From: Pseudisothecium myosuroides
Taxonomy: Eukaryota > Streptophyta > Bryopsida > Hypnales > Lembophyllaceae
Assembly: GCA_951799445.1 (NCBI GenBank)
Contig: OX637295.1
Coordinates: 3,348,001-3,412,000 of the forward strand
DNA length: 64,000 bases
Direction: 5' to 3'
Within the stretch, counting starts at the first letter, position 1, and each line of letters starts with the position of its first letter. Made by a program: the position numbers and the translations under genes. The notes beneath the pieces were generated by a model, which saw only the letters and a list, made by a program, of their open reading frames with translations, ran no database searches and was not told the origin of the DNA. Below are positions 45,826-57,234 of this stretch, piece after piece.

Positions 45826-46204
45826 ACAATGTGCATGAATTTACAAATTCAAAAGTATTAGTATTCTAGGTTGAACCACAACTATCAATTAGGAAATTTT
45901 AAGTTACTTAACAATGAACATGTTGGGGATTTAGAGTGAAAAAATGAAAATTTTAATCAGGAGAAATTAAAGGAAAAATTCTAGGGAAAAAATAGGGGTT
46001 CTAAAGTAAAGTTACTTTAAGCAAGATATTTTAAAAGTAAAGTAACCAAATTAGGCAAACGATGAAATGGTGATAAAATAAAATAAAAAATAGAAAAAAA
46101 CAAAAAAACAAAAAAAAAATGAAATGAAAATGAAAAATGAAACCAAAAAGATAACAAACAAACAAAATACTAAACCAAAATGAAAACAAAATACTAAGGG
46201 TAGG
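45826..46204. repeat. Dispersed purine-rich repeat, copy 2
   Basis: It is homologous to 33880-34245 in the same orientation (TGAATTTACAAATTCAAAAG, AAAATTCTAGGGAAAAAATA, GATAACAAACAAACAAAATA). It ends where the foldback arm at 46205 begins, so the foldback probably inserted at or near its edge. Confidence 0.55.
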
Positions 46205-46493
46205 AATTGTATTCAATGTAGGACTTTAGACCTAATTTTGGCATAGTAGAACAATTTTTTTCAAATTAGTTTGAACTACAATAATTTGGAAAATTATGCT
46301 AAATTTCATATCCAAAAATCCGTTTGAGATTTGGATCTACCAAAAATTAAGAGGGGTTGGAAGGGACATTTTCTTTGACATTTTGAAACATCCTCTCTAA
46401 ATTTTGTCCATAACTTTTTATTGGAGGTTGAAAATCACAAAAAAAATTTGGAGATGAAAGTTAAGGTGAATGTACCCATACCCGATCACTTAA
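46205..46493. repeat. Left arm of a split foldback element
   Basis: AATTGTATTCAATGTAGGAC through TTTTGGCATAGTAGAACAAT and ATAATTTGGAAAATTATG matches, inverted, the segment at about 55020-55115. It also matches the arm of the complete foldback at 41.75 kb. An inner palindrome (46320-46465; AGGGGTTGGAAGG / CCTCTCTAAATTTTGTCC region) follows. The arm then ends with AAGGTGAATGTACCCATACC, whose inverted counterpart is at about 54985-55018. About 8.5 kb lie between the arms. Confidence 0.6.
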
Positions 46494-46913
46494 GGGATTT
46501 TGCAACAAATGATGAGCAATTTGAGGCTTAGGAAATTTTTCCCATATAGAAAGATAAGAAATATAGGGATTCCCAAATTTTTGTAATTTTATTCCCAAAA
46601 TTGGAATTACTATGAATTTTGGGAGCCAAAAAGTGGTTGGAGCCCATGTCCAAAATCTAGAGTCTTCCAATTATGCTCAGTGAAGACACTATTTACTGTT
46701 CAGATTGGCACCAAAAACGAAGGACATCTGTCATGATAATGTCGTATTTACAGCTAGCTAATCCAAAAAATCAAAATCTATTGTCAGAAACGCGTGTTCT
46801 GAAATATGCCTCTAACTGCCGCAGTAACCGCGTTCTAAAGAACCTATTGCCGCTCACGCGGTTTTCATTGACCAATCAGGCTTGTCCATTTCCCAGCTTG
46901 GACTGCCTGTTTA
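46494..46913. other. Spacer before the pogo-like pseudogene
   Basis: AT-rich at first, becoming GC-balanced from about 46680, which marks the edge of the pogo-related DNA. No clear transposon terminus with a TA duplication was found. Confidence 0.4.
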
Positions 46914-49591
46914 TCAATTTAAGGAAGTGCCGCCAACCCTGTTCACCTCCCCTTCAATCCGTTCACCTTCCCGCCCATCGCGATGGTTGCCTAGCTGTTG
47001 AGAATCTCCAACGGCTCCTTGCACTTCGGAATTCGGTACAGCCCCAAGCTGCGTTGTGTATGGCAAAGGGCGGAGAGATTGCGGACACATCGGTGGTGTC
47101 AATTGGGTTGCAGGAATGAACGTAGTGTGCAAGGAGTTGAGAGACTGATGCTGAGGGTAGAAGAGGTTTGAAGGAGAGTCGAAGCTCTGAAATGGAATCG
47201 GCACCCCAACCGTGCTGAACTGATTATCGTTGTCTTCAACTGCCTGATCAATTCTTCTCGCCGCCTTGCCCTTGCCACTGCTCGAAATACCTTCAGTCGT
47301 TGCGCTTCTGCACGCTCCGGTGCTTTCTTGGCTTTCTCCGCAGCACATTGCGCGGCAGCTTCTTCTCGTTGAATACGAGCTTCTTCTTTCTGTCGAGCCT
47401 TCAACGCCCGTGCTTCGGCCTTCTGAGCTGCTCGTGCCTCCCTTTCTTGTCTTTCCTCCTCTCTGTTAGTCGCTTTTTTTTTTCTTGCGCTGTTCTTTCT
47501 CTTCGCGCATTTGTTCCTTTTCCTTCATGGCGTCAATTTTTGCCTGCCGCGAGTCCTCTGCTGCATTCACATACTGATCAGACGTCAGTATAATGGACTT
47601 GGTGAAGTCTACGACGGGGTCACGTGAAGTTCAAGTCACTCGTGGGGTGATGGAAGGCAAAGTGAGGAAGCTGGTTATGGACTGCAAGGCTTCTACGTCC
47701 GGTTCGAAGCTGCCCATTTCATCCAGCACCTGAGGATCAGACTCATTTGCATTCACAAAGAAATGTTGCACAGCAGGTGCGTGTTCCTCAGCCAAGTGTA
47801 CTGCTATCTCTTCCGATTCAACAGATTCCTCCTGCCCACCATTCTGCATTTTAGAATCTCCCACTTCGTCGTCCTGTTCATGCAATGAATCATTATCTGA
47901 CTCTGACGCATGCTCTTGACAAGTTGCAGCTGGGTCGTTGTCTTGGTTGGGCTCCTGAAACACTGCCGAGGGTTGCAGGTGGCATTCGGTGGCTTGTTTG
48001 TCTAGTGGCAGAATGCCAGTGGCTCGAAAGCCTGCCTGGATATTCTGTTTGGACAATGCCTTCCGCAAAGCCAATGACGACCACTGCGCCAGAGTTATCT
48101 TGGAAGGCGTGGCAGTTAAATTGTTTCTGCTCCAGTAGTTGCGGTAGGCTCGAAAGTATGTTTTAAATGGTTTAAACACACTGCAGTCCAATGGCTGAAG
48201 AGCATGCGACGTGTGTGACGGTAGCGTCAACAGATCCAAGCCAACTGCTTTTGCTTAATGGATGACTTCTAAGCTCATGTGACTGTTGTGGCCATCTAGA
48301 ATCAGTAAGTGCCGTCTCTGACTTGAAATGCCTCCCAGTTTCTAGACATTTGTGACAAAGTGTGAAATCCATCTGGAAAACAAATACGATGTCATCCAGG
48401 CTTTGTCCTGCATGGCCATAGCAGCACCTGGCTCGCACTTCTCCACATAATTTTGTCTGAATCGTTTGCCTCGAAAAATATAGAACGAGGGAATGGATTG
48501 CCCAGCTGCATTAATACAGACTAGTATGGACATCCACTCCCTCTTGTCTGGGACGACGGAATGCACGTTCTGAGCACCCCTCCGTGCGATGACTCGAGCA
48601 CCGCCGTTCCTCCCTACCTGCCTGCCTGTTTCATCGCAGTTCCAAATCCTGTCTTTGGAGTAGGAATGTGTCTGATAGAGGACTTCCAGGTTGTCCTAGA
48701 AAGAGCTGGCCGTCTCTGCAGTGAGTCCCCGAGCCCGTGCCAACTCTAATGCTTCGGCTACTCTCACAGTGAGTTCCGGGTGCCTTTTATGCCACCATCG
48801 CATCCAACCTCTCCCAGGTATCCCATCTCAGAATGGAGTCCATCTCCCCCGTGTAATTTCGTAAACCTTGAGTTTCAAAGTCGTTGGGGACAAGCTGTAG
48901 CCTAAGTCGCACATAGCAAGCAAGTAATCCACTAACTGCTGCTCTTCTGCTGCATCTAGAACAGATGGCAGACCTTGCTTTTGGGAATGGCGCTCTCTGA
49001 AGCTCCATTCTCGTAGTGAAGAGTATGGGATGTTGAACTTCTTCGATGCTGCTCTGATGGTCGATCCATTGTCAATGGATGCTAAAGCCACCCTGAGATC
49101 ATCGTCAGTCCATAAGCCTGTTCTCCGTCTCTGATTAGATCTCGTACGACGTTGCTGGCTGCGGTTGAATTCCAAATTTGTCATGTCATGGAAAACCTCC
49201 ATAGGGTGTGTTGCTGGACTTGTGCAGGTAATGTCTTCCACGGTTTCATCGACCTCAGGGAGCCTCCAAGAATGTCGATAGGCGGAGAGACTACGGGACC
49301 CCATGCCAGTGGGGTTTGTAAACGTCCGCACTCTAGTGACCGAGGGCCACTGTCGGTGCTGCTGCGGTGAGCTCTGACTAGTGTTGCCAAACGAAACGTC
49401 AGGTCGTTTCTCCTCCTAGGCCGATGCTGCTCCCATGTCTGCATCTGACTGTAGTCAACTGGATGTTCTCGATAAGGAGACTCCTCACCACTGCTGGGAA
49501 TGTTGTCGTTGCCATCGTTGCGACTTGATTGACTCCTGCCTTGGTAATGAAGTTGCTCGTCGTTAGTGACACCGCTTTGTCGTGATGCCAT
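46914..49591 (-). pseudogene. Pogo/Tigger-like transposase pseudogene (HTH_psq, Tc5-type HTH, DDE_1)
   Basis: A pogo-clade transposase would cut and paste its element at TA targets. In reading order: an N-terminal part from ATG 49591; a pipsqueak-type HTH (about 49115-49001; LWTDDDLRVAL..KKFNIPYSSLREW); a CENP-B/Tc5-type HTH (about 48977-48850; DYLLAMCDLGYSLS); a DDE_1 domain; then a coiled coil rich in Glu/Arg/Ala (47560-47250) and a Pro-rich tail. The catalytic triad is intact in one frame: WNCDETG (Asp 48633-48635), LDGHNSH (Asp 48294-48296) and LQPLDCS (Asp 48186-48188). In-frame stops occur at 48830-48828 (TGA), 48698-48696 (TAG), 48257-48255 (TAA) and 47633-47631 (TGA). Frameshifts lie in the A-run at ~47475, at ~47270 and near 49400. 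A TATA box, TATATATAAG, sits at 49628-49619. Element ends were not identified. Confidence 0.9.
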
Positions 49592-50640
49592 GTGACTGCA
49601 CAACATACAACAAGTGACTTATATATAATGAGTAAATCATGCACAAGTTTCTAAGTTCCCTATTACATGTACTGCTACCATATATCTCCAAGCGAATTGT
49701 GTAATCGATGTAGATGTCAGTCTCCGTGTGTTTTCTCAACTGGCCGCAATAGCTTCGAGGTGGACAAAAAATCATTAGTGGCTTGAACTTCAAGTACTTG
49801 CAGATTAAACTATCAGAAGAGCATCCAATTTATCGAGACTACTAAAGCTCGGTGAATTAATAACTCTATGATGTACCATCAGTATTGCGGATTTGGTCGA
49901 AGCTTATGTGAGTTACATGAGAACCTGGTCGATGAAGTCTGCAAGTTAGTATGTAGATTGAGAAGTCATGAACTTAGTGGCTTGTCAGCGAAACACCTAA
50001 ACTTCATAATCATCAGAACGTTGTAACAGCATACGAGCAGGAATTTGAAAGTCTACAGTTTCGTCGATCAACCCGGTCCATCGACAAGATTATTTTTCTA
50101 CTTTGCGGCACTTAATCACTTAACGGCAATCACTAAAAGTATTCTTGTCAGCACTCACGTATGTAAGTAACTAGCTCAATCCAAGTGTTCGACATGATCA
50201 GGACTGTCAAATGCGCATGCTAACAATCAACATGGAAAGGTTCTAAAAGCTGCAGTGCTGGCCAAAATTGACACCCGAGGATACAAATCTGACCTGTGAC
50301 AGGATGCGGAAGCAATGCACAAAGAACTGACGTGCCAAAATTCACAAAGGGTTCATGTGTTAAAGACGAACCTAGTGCTTACCACCATCTGAAATTAAAG
50401 TAGTACGCTGACTTCGAAAATCAACCACTCCTATCTTCAAGGTCGCTCGCCGGCCTCAGTAGCTCAAACGCTGTCGAAAAATGAGTAGAATTTCCTCAGG
50501 TGCTCACATCAATGTAACTTAGTCCTTGACCTTCGTCAAAATCACTGAACTAAAGACACCGTAGACTGTCGTATTGTCGTAACACAGCAAAGCACAAATC
50601 CCCCTTTAAGTGTTAATCTAGTGCAAAAACACCTAAGATG
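49592..50640. other. Upstream flank of the pogo-like gene, no gene seen
   Basis: The composition is balanced and no frame is supported. It includes the TATA box of the pseudogene. At 50252-50275 CAGTGCTGGCCAAAATTGAC followed by ACCC resembles a Tc1/mariner terminus, but no partner end was found. Confidence 0.4.
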
Positions 50641-51924
50641 ACTCGTATATCGTTCCCACATGATTTCAACTAGTAGTATCCTCAAAATACCCGGAACAGG
50701 ATCCGGAACACAAAACCAAAGACAAACAGAATCCGGGAATTAAAAATATAGAACTAGACTTCCCGATTTGTATTCGTTTAACTTTCTCCTGTATCAACCT
50801 AGCTCTCAAACATATTACCAATCAACAAGAACCAGGTCTGCATTCCTTCACAATGGTATCAATGACTTAGTATCCCTCTTAGCTAAAAACGGAAACGGAA
50901 AGAGTATCTTGATCCTGTACCTTTCCCGGATCCGGATCTAACAAGCAATGCGAACAAGGATATAGTTTAACCTCTACATCAGAGGGTTCCGCTCTTGGAC
51001 TTAAGGAAGGACACGTAAATCCTACCCTCCACTGGTTTAAAGTGGCTGAAGTTCCACTAAAAGATAAATAACAAAGAAAACAAAGAAAACCGGAAGGCAA
51101 GTATTTCCTCACAGCTGATCCGGGAAGTTACTCCGGACAAGAAGGTCACTCAGGAAACCCCTACTATCCCACTTACTACAACGACAGACTCTGCCAAAAC
51201 ATAGTTCCCAGAGCAGAGCTAGTACCAACTAACTAAAGGATCCCAACTACTTTCCAGTTCCTATCTTCTGGTAACAGCAAGACCTCATCAAACGTCGGCT
51301 AGCGTTTGTACTTCAAACCGAAGAACTCACCCAACCTAGGAATGGCTATCTCACTCAGAAGACTCCCAAGGAAAATCACCACATGAAACTACCCCTTAGT
51401 ATGCCAGTTCTTCATAAACCAACTCCTAATACTCCCAGAACCGGATCCCGACAGAATCCGGGGGTCATCTATTCTTCTCCAACACCTGCAAACCAGCTAC
51501 CCGCACTACCAATGCTTAACACACTGATGGCATACCAACACAGACTGAGACTTTTCAGACCAGTACTTGCGAAGTGAAAATCTGAAATCAATTTACAGAG
51601 TACTGAAAAATATACATAAGAATACCCGGGGCTTCAAACCAAAATCAGCCCCCTAAATACCAAACACCCAGAGAACCCTAAAGGCCCCTGGGAATCAAAA
51701 GGAAAGGACCAGAGAATGACACCTGTCATTCCCCTTATCCTTCCCACGTTGTCTTTCCTACCACACCCCGCCGATCCGCAAAATATGGATCTCAGATCCT
51801 AAAAACCCGGAAAGTGAAGTCTAGGTTCATCCAACTGAAAAGCAGCTAACTGACTGCTTCCTACCTATCAAAAACTTGAGTTTTAATATTAACCATGCTA
51901 GGGTCAACTCAAGGAACTACCTAA
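50641..51924 (-). other. 3' region of the Gag-like gene, probable retroelement sequence
   Basis: Like the gene upstream, this stretch is rich in CCGGA/TCCGG motifs (e.g. 50690-50735, 50928-50938, 51118-51140, 51440-51470). That is unlike the CpG-poor surroundings, so it appears to belong to the same unit. Small frames on the plus strand (51383-51577) and minus strand (50879-51112) show no domain. No polymerase, integrase or LTR pair was recognised. Confidence 0.4.
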
Positions 51925-53766
51925 CTACTTCTTCTGCCGCTTCGGAGAAGGTGCCTCCAACTTGACAACTCCTTTCCGGGTTGGCTGTTTCCTGCTGGGC
52001 GATGGTTTGGGTGGCTTGGGATACTTTCCCTTTGTTGCTGAGGCCGTCTTACCCTTGAACTGTGAAGGCGAGATGGTCTCCATGTCTGTATCCTCTTCCG
52101 ATTCAGAGCCCGGATGTGACTCGGACTGGGAACCGGATCCCGACTGGCTGCCCTCCTTGGCTGAGTTACTTGGCGACTCGCCTTCCTCTGAATGGTAACT
52201 CGCAGAAGTCGCCTCCCTCCCTCGTTTTGGTGTTGTCTTCTTCCTCGTGGTGCTGGACATTGTTGGAGACGGCTTCGAATCCTTGCTCTGGGGTGTCCCA
52301 AGTTCTGATCCGGACTTCCGGGCCTTCTCCTTGGATCCGAATCCATGCCCGGATCCTTCTCCTCCTTCCGACTTCCGCTTAGAAGTTTCCTTTGCGGGTG
52401 TCTTCTCTTCCTTGGGCTTACTCTTTGGCTTCACATTCGCTGGGGGCGACATTGGCACCTTCTTGGAACCCTTGAACAACCCCGATTCTTGAAGAACATC
52501 CCGGATCTCGAACATGAACTTCTCCGTAACATCGGAATACTCAGCCAGAACTTCTACTGACTTGACTGCTGCATCTGACCCGGCCTTATGGATCCCCTCA
52601 TCGAACAATTTGGCCTTGTTAATCACATTTCCTGAATTTGACACAAAAGCCCTAACTCTACGGAGGGTCTCCTCAGCCTCTGGGGAAAGTTTCTTCCCCT
52701 TCTTACTCTCCTCAAGTTCCCGGGTTAGTTCTTAGTTCTGCTCAGTCAACTCCTTAACCCGGGATTCCCACTTCCGGTTCTCTCTATCCCGGAATAAATC
52801 CTCAATCCTCTCGGCGAGTTCCAATGCGTTTATTCCTCCTAGCAGTCCACATGCACTCTTGACTGCTCTTCTCTCCACATCTAACTCCTCTCTGAGCTTC
52901 TTCAGATCCTCAATGGTCCTATCCAGCGAGTTATCCTGGGGATCTTCCTGTTCCGGGGATTCCTGACTCTCACTCTTGTTCCCCTTCTTCTTTTCTGAGG
53001 CTGGAATCTTCTCTGAGGTTTCCTCTTTCTCTTCTGAGGATTCTCTCTCAGATCTTTCATCTTTCTCTTCCTCTACCTCTTCTTCTCCCTTTGGATTGAT
53101 GTTCAGTTTCATAAACGTGGCGGCAGCCTTATAGGCAGTTCTCTCTGGACCTCTCAAAGTTCCTAAATACTCATAGAGGTGAAATATAAACGGCCCTATT
53201 GCTGTTGCCTTGGTATTCCCTAAAGATGAGACCATCTTTGTCACTCTCTCCTTAACAATACCAGCCCAGAAAACCTTTCTATCTCCACTTAATGCTCCAA
53301 ATATAGTGTTGGCCCAGGTTAAGGTAATCCGGGTTGGCCGTTCCGGGTACAGGATTGGGAGCAGAAATTCTAACACTCTCTTCTCCCTCTGATCCTTGCA
53401 ATCTGCTACGGTGTACCCATCACTGCCATGAGGAGCTTCAGAGAACTTACCCTCGTGAAACTTGAGCGTCCGGGACGCCATTCCCTCTCCCGGTCTTGGA
53501 AAATCGTATACCCGTTTCCAGGTATCGACAGTCCAACTACTGGGAAGTGCCCGGGAAGTCTTCTCCCATTCGTTCGACTGATCCCTCGTTAACTCCCGGA
53601 TCATGTCCTCGTTCCTCAGCTTCCAGGGTCGTTGCAGAAAGTTCACACATCCCATCTGTGCGAAGTCCTCCTCCAACTGCTTCTGGTAACTTGGATCTTG
53701 CGGGATGATTGGGACAACGTTCTTGAACTTCAGGGTAACAGCTCTGCTCCCTTCGCCCTTCACCAT
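51925..53766 (-). pseudogene. Gag-like/unknown retroelement-type protein gene split by one stop
   Basis: One continuous minus-strand frame of 613 residues runs from ATG 53766 to a stop at 51927-51925. It is interrupted only by TAA at 52734-52732. The first ~235 residues form a globular domain with Trp-rich, conserved-looking segments (RPWKLRNED; LEFLLPILYPERPTR; NTIFGALSGDRKVFW). An acidic Glu/Lys/Ser-rich stretch follows, then a predicted coiled coil (LDRTIEDLKKLREELDVERR to RVKELTEQN). After the stop the coil continues (ELTRELEES), followed by a Lys/Pro/Ser-rich basic tail ending KRQKK. This layout recalls plant retroelement Gag-like or host-derived proteins, but I do not recognise the family. 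A CAA to TAA change would explain the stop. Upstream are a TATA box, AAACCCTAAC motifs and a GTAAGT donor-like site (~53837). Confidence 0.65.
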
Positions 53767-53836
53767 TGCACCCAAACTTCCACCAAATATCCTTTAAAAT
53801 AAACCTTACACAGTCCCTCACTAATGCAAAACTTAC

Positions 53837-54106
53837 AGAGTTTTCGTCCCAGTCCTGGTCCTATCTCTCTCTCTGGTCCGGGAAACTCGGAGCTCTCTCT
53901 CTCCTTGCAACCTGACTCTCCACGCAATGATTCTGAGCGCTCCGAGGTCTCCACAATCTTCCAACTGAGAAGTGAGGGAAGAAAATCCGACCCCTGGGTC
54001 TTCTCTCCCGTCCAGCCGCTTTCCAACTGTTAGGGTTTCCCGTTAGGGTTTTCCGTTCCCGCTGAAATCCCGGAAGATTGTGACCGTTAAACGGTCTTCC
54101 TTATAT
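53837..54106 (-). promoter_or_regulatory. TATA box and leader of the Gag-like gene
   Basis: On the minus strand GAATATAAGGAAG (54106-54098 core) is followed by GAAAACCCTAACGGGAAACCC (~54045-54025), a motif frequent in plant leaders. A leader of about 300 nt follows, with purine-rich AGAGAGAGAG stretches and a GTAAGT donor-like hexanucleotide near 53837. No clear acceptor precedes the ATG, so splicing is unproven. Confidence 0.45.
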
Positions 54107-54984
54107 TCCGGTAGAGCCGTTGGATCGCAGAATTGCCCTAACGGCTTCTTCTGGGATCTCCAGTATCCTCTGGTATCCTCCGGTACATGTTTATACCCGG
54201 CCCCGGTATATTGAACAAGTCCAGATTCAACCCCCGGTTCCGTATCCGGTTCCGGATATCTCGATAAATCAGGGAATCTAAATTCCCCTTCTTAACCTAT
54301 TTATCTATTTACGATTATCTTATACTGGAGATGTCTTAATTTTGGTAAATCTAATATTTAAGCCTTATAAAAAGCTAAAAATTTTACCATTTCTCACTCC
54401 TTCATTCATATTCTTAGCTAACTAACCTTATCCTTACATTTTGTGCTCCCACAAGTATACAAGGCTATATGCATAAGAACCAAACACAATGCTAAGTTAA
54501 CGTAAAACCTGAACTTGAAACTTCCAATCTATTCTCACTGAAGCATAAGCTTACTCTAGCAAATGTTCATCACAGTTTTTGCAATAAGTCAACCCACAAC
54601 CGTTCATTTCTGCTTTTAAAACCAACCACGTCGACATGAGATTAATTCCAAGGAAGTTCCAGAATCCGATCAGTGACACATGCATTCACCAAGATCAGCC
54701 AGGTGTAAAAATAAGCCACCATTGATGTTTAAATCCAGTTGCAGTAGTTCATTAAACAGTCTCCAATTCATTGAATTAGAGGTAATATAGGCCGTCATTT
54801 TCAGTAATACCTGCCACCATTCCAAATACTTCATGCTCTGATTACCATTACACTTGGCATCAATAATTGCCACTTACAGAACCAGAAGCCGTAACACCTA
54901 GCACCTCATTAGAACCACCCTGTAGAAAGATATTCGCAATAAATTCCTTACCCCTGTTTGAATTATGGTACTCTAGACATTAGG
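54107..54984. other. Upstream flank of the Gag-like gene
   Basis: 54107-54290 is rich in CCGGT/TCCGG motifs and belongs compositionally to the gene unit. After about 54290 the DNA is AT-rich without a supported gene; the frame at 54873-54670 is not called. Confidence 0.4.
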
Positions 54985-55240
54985 TATGGGTCGTGGTCAG
55001 CTATGGGTACCTCTACCTTAGATTGATTTACCAAATTTTCACAATTCAAAGTTTTTTGAGAAAAGTCATTCTACTATGCCAAAATCAGGTTTGAAGTTCT
55101 ACATTGAACACAATTTCTTTGTCTTGACAATGAGTAGTCAAGCTCTCATCTTCAAATTGTCCCATACCTTTTGAGGATTCATGCCGGATAATGAATTTCA
55201 TTATAAAAACAACCTCTCCACCCCACATCTTACCATTGGA
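54985..55240. repeat. Right arm of the split foldback element
   Basis: ATTCTACTATGCCAAAATCA, TTTGAAGTTCTACATTGAAC and the preceding TTTACCAAATTTTCACAATT are inverted copies of the 46.2-kb arm. The segment continues through CAATGAGTAGTCAAGCTCTC to ATTATAAAAACAACCTCTCC. It is thus collinear with the full right arm of the 41.75-kb foldback, up to its TATAAA end. The inner palindrome present in the left arm is missing here. Confidence 0.6.
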
Positions 55241-55258
55241 TTTTTTTCAATATTGTAT

Positions 55259-55490
55259 TTGCATTTTCTCTTGAAGTGTATCGTTGTTCCCCCCGAAAAG
55301 GGAGCAACCATGCCATCAAGGAAAAATTTCAAACTACAAGATTATATGTGAATTAGCAAATAAGATCTCCTAGAATATTATGGTTTGCATTTTTTTGAAC
55401 GGTATCGTTGTTTCCCCAGGAAAGGGAGCAACCATACCATCAAGGAAAAATTCAAACTACAAGATTACATGTGAATTAGCAAATAGGATT
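55259..55490 (-). mobile_element. Two tandem LINE-type 3' ends
   Basis: A ~107-bp segment is repeated about 125 bp apart (55259-55366 and 55384-55490). Each has CAAGGAAAAA(T)TTCAAACTACAAG and a GTATCGTTGTT-CCCC-AAAGGGAGCAACCAT(G/A)CCATC core. On the minus strand each ends ...GATAC followed by TTCAAAAAAA-type sequence, as for poly(A)-terminated non-LTR retroelements. This is likely tandem insertion or local duplication of a 5'-truncated copy. Confidence 0.55.
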
Positions 55491-56579
55491 TTGTTTTTTT
55501 TGAAGAAGGTAGTGTCTTTGAATTTGTATTTTTGTAATAACCTAGGTTTTGGGTTTAATTTTTTTTGGTACAACCTAGGTTCTAAGTTTTTTCCCTCTTT
55601 CAAAACAAGGCAATGCTTGGATCCCGGTTTGGATTCATTTTGTATTTCCGTGCCAAGCAAGGCTTTGTATTCTTTTTTCATTTACGTATTTCTAAAAATC
55701 ATTAGATATCACCACATATAGATACAGGTACTATAAGATTCATTATGTGATAAACTGTAGGTAATTTGTATTATTTTTAAAACTAGAATTGTTTGAGACT
55801 TTTCAAAGTTCAATAGTGATATTCAACATTTTCTCTAAATTTTATTGATGATTCAAAAGACAGTTCATTTTAGAAGATGTTTTTTAGAACATAATATAAA
55901 TTTATGTTTTACTTATTATTATTGCAAGAACACTTTGCTTTTTTGAATCCTAGAATTTTTAGTTTCTATTTTTTTATTGTGTAAAATGTTAGGTGTCGGA
56001 TTATTGTGTTGATAAACTAACACCCTCATAAATTCTCAATTTGAAAATGAATTAGCATCGAATTTTTCATGAAGATTTCTAAATTCTTATAAATGAAGTA
56101 TCTTGTTGTGTGGGCTATTGTTGTAATTGTTGGAGCCACATTTTACTTGTGCATTGGTTCTTTCGGTTCATACTTGACCTGCAATTGGTACAGACGCAAC
56201 TGACGCGTCAGACCAAACATGTGAGGCAATTCAACAAACAATCTAATGTTCACTTTTCCTTCTTCTCCGGCTTGATATAGTACATTCTTTGTATATAGAG
56301 CTCACCAACACCCACTTGTAGTCACAAATTTCTTGCAAGAGCTTGTTTTCTTCAAAACCAGTTTTGAGTTCAGAACTGTGAAGCACACTTGCAACTGATC
56401 ACTATGTAAAAATTCTACTTCAAAAAAACATAGTCCAAGGTTACTACACAGTGCTTGTACATCATTTCCCTCAAAATACGTTGAAATTTGCTCGTGTATG
56501 CCATTTCAGAACATCCTAAAGGGATTAACAGTGAAATCGTTGATATGATACTCATTTGGTCCTAAGTGTCCGTCACGGG
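55491..56579. other. AT-rich intergenic DNA
   Basis: No supported gene. ATCCTAAAGGGATTAAC at about 56513 looks like a TTAA-element right end without a partner. Confidence 0.45.
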
Positions 56580-56583
56580 TTAA

Positions 56584-56804
56584 CCCTAGAAGGACGCGAG
56601 GATGACCCTGGAAATCATATATTGTGAAACCGTGAGAATCACTGGAGTAAAGAAATCCAAAAGTACTCATTGGAAGTCAAGCTATTGTTGATATTCTTCA
56701 CTTTCCACAAAAAAATTCAAGGATGAATAGTTGCTATTTTGTCCTATATAAGAGAATTCCTTCTCATTCATCCGAAACTTATTGTCTGCGGCGTCCTTCC
56801 TGGG
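56584..56804. mobile_element. Short TTAA-flanked MITE (CCC-AAGGACGC ends)
   Basis: The 221-bp element has left end CCCTAGAAGGACGC and right end (reverse complement) CCCAGGAAGGACGC, with two differences in 14 bases. It is flanked by TTAA at 56580-56583 and 56805-56808. It is a third terminus type using the TTAA target and lies ~430 bp upstream of the W-box module of small-protein gene 2. No coding capacity. Confidence 0.75.
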
Positions 56805-56808
56805 TTAA

Positions 56809-57234
56809 CAAAAGGGTGTTAGTCCAAAAGGGTGTTAGTCCAAGTTCCACCCCGAGATTGAAAGAAAAAATGGTGATGAAGGCCATGGGGCACTCATGCA
56901 AGACCCAGCAAGCAACGGAGCTCAAAATTTCTGCACTGAAAACCCGGCACGTGACTCCCAGGTTTGGACCACCGCTTTCTTTTTCATTTTCTTTCATTTT
57001 TATTTGAACATTTTCTTTGTTCGCACGCTCCCTGGTCCTCATTTTGTGGATTCATCAGTGTTGCCGTCTTCTGGAATTGCGGCAAACAGAACCAGTAGCG
57101 TTGACGAAGGCACCAGTTCGTTCGCTCGTTCTCATCCACGGAGGCTCTTTTACCATCCAAAGAGCCTTCATCCTCTCGTTCCCCCATGAGCAACATAACG
57201 GAACGCTGCAACCAAGGACGCGTTCCTGGTCATA
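56809..57234. other. Distal upstream region of small-protein gene 2
   Basis: GC-balanced; overlapping frames on both strands show no domain and are not called. The unit AGGGTGTTAGTCCAA occurs twice in tandem at about 56812-56843. A GGCACGTGAC sequence (G-box-like, ~56946) is present. Confidence 0.4.

Noticed and set aside
50252..50275. Mariner-like terminus CAGTGCTGGCCAAAATTGAC
   Set aside because: No inverted partner was found and no TA precedes it directly.
46696..50560. Possible pogo element ends (TTTACTGTTCAG at ~46694 and its partial inverse CTGAACTAAAG at ~50545)
   Set aside because: Only about six to ten bases match and the TA duplication is not convincing, so element boundaries are left undefined.
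54025..54050. Telomere-like AAACCCTAA motifs
   Set aside because: Only two copies occur, in the leader of a gene; this is a common plant leader motif and not an interstitial telomere.
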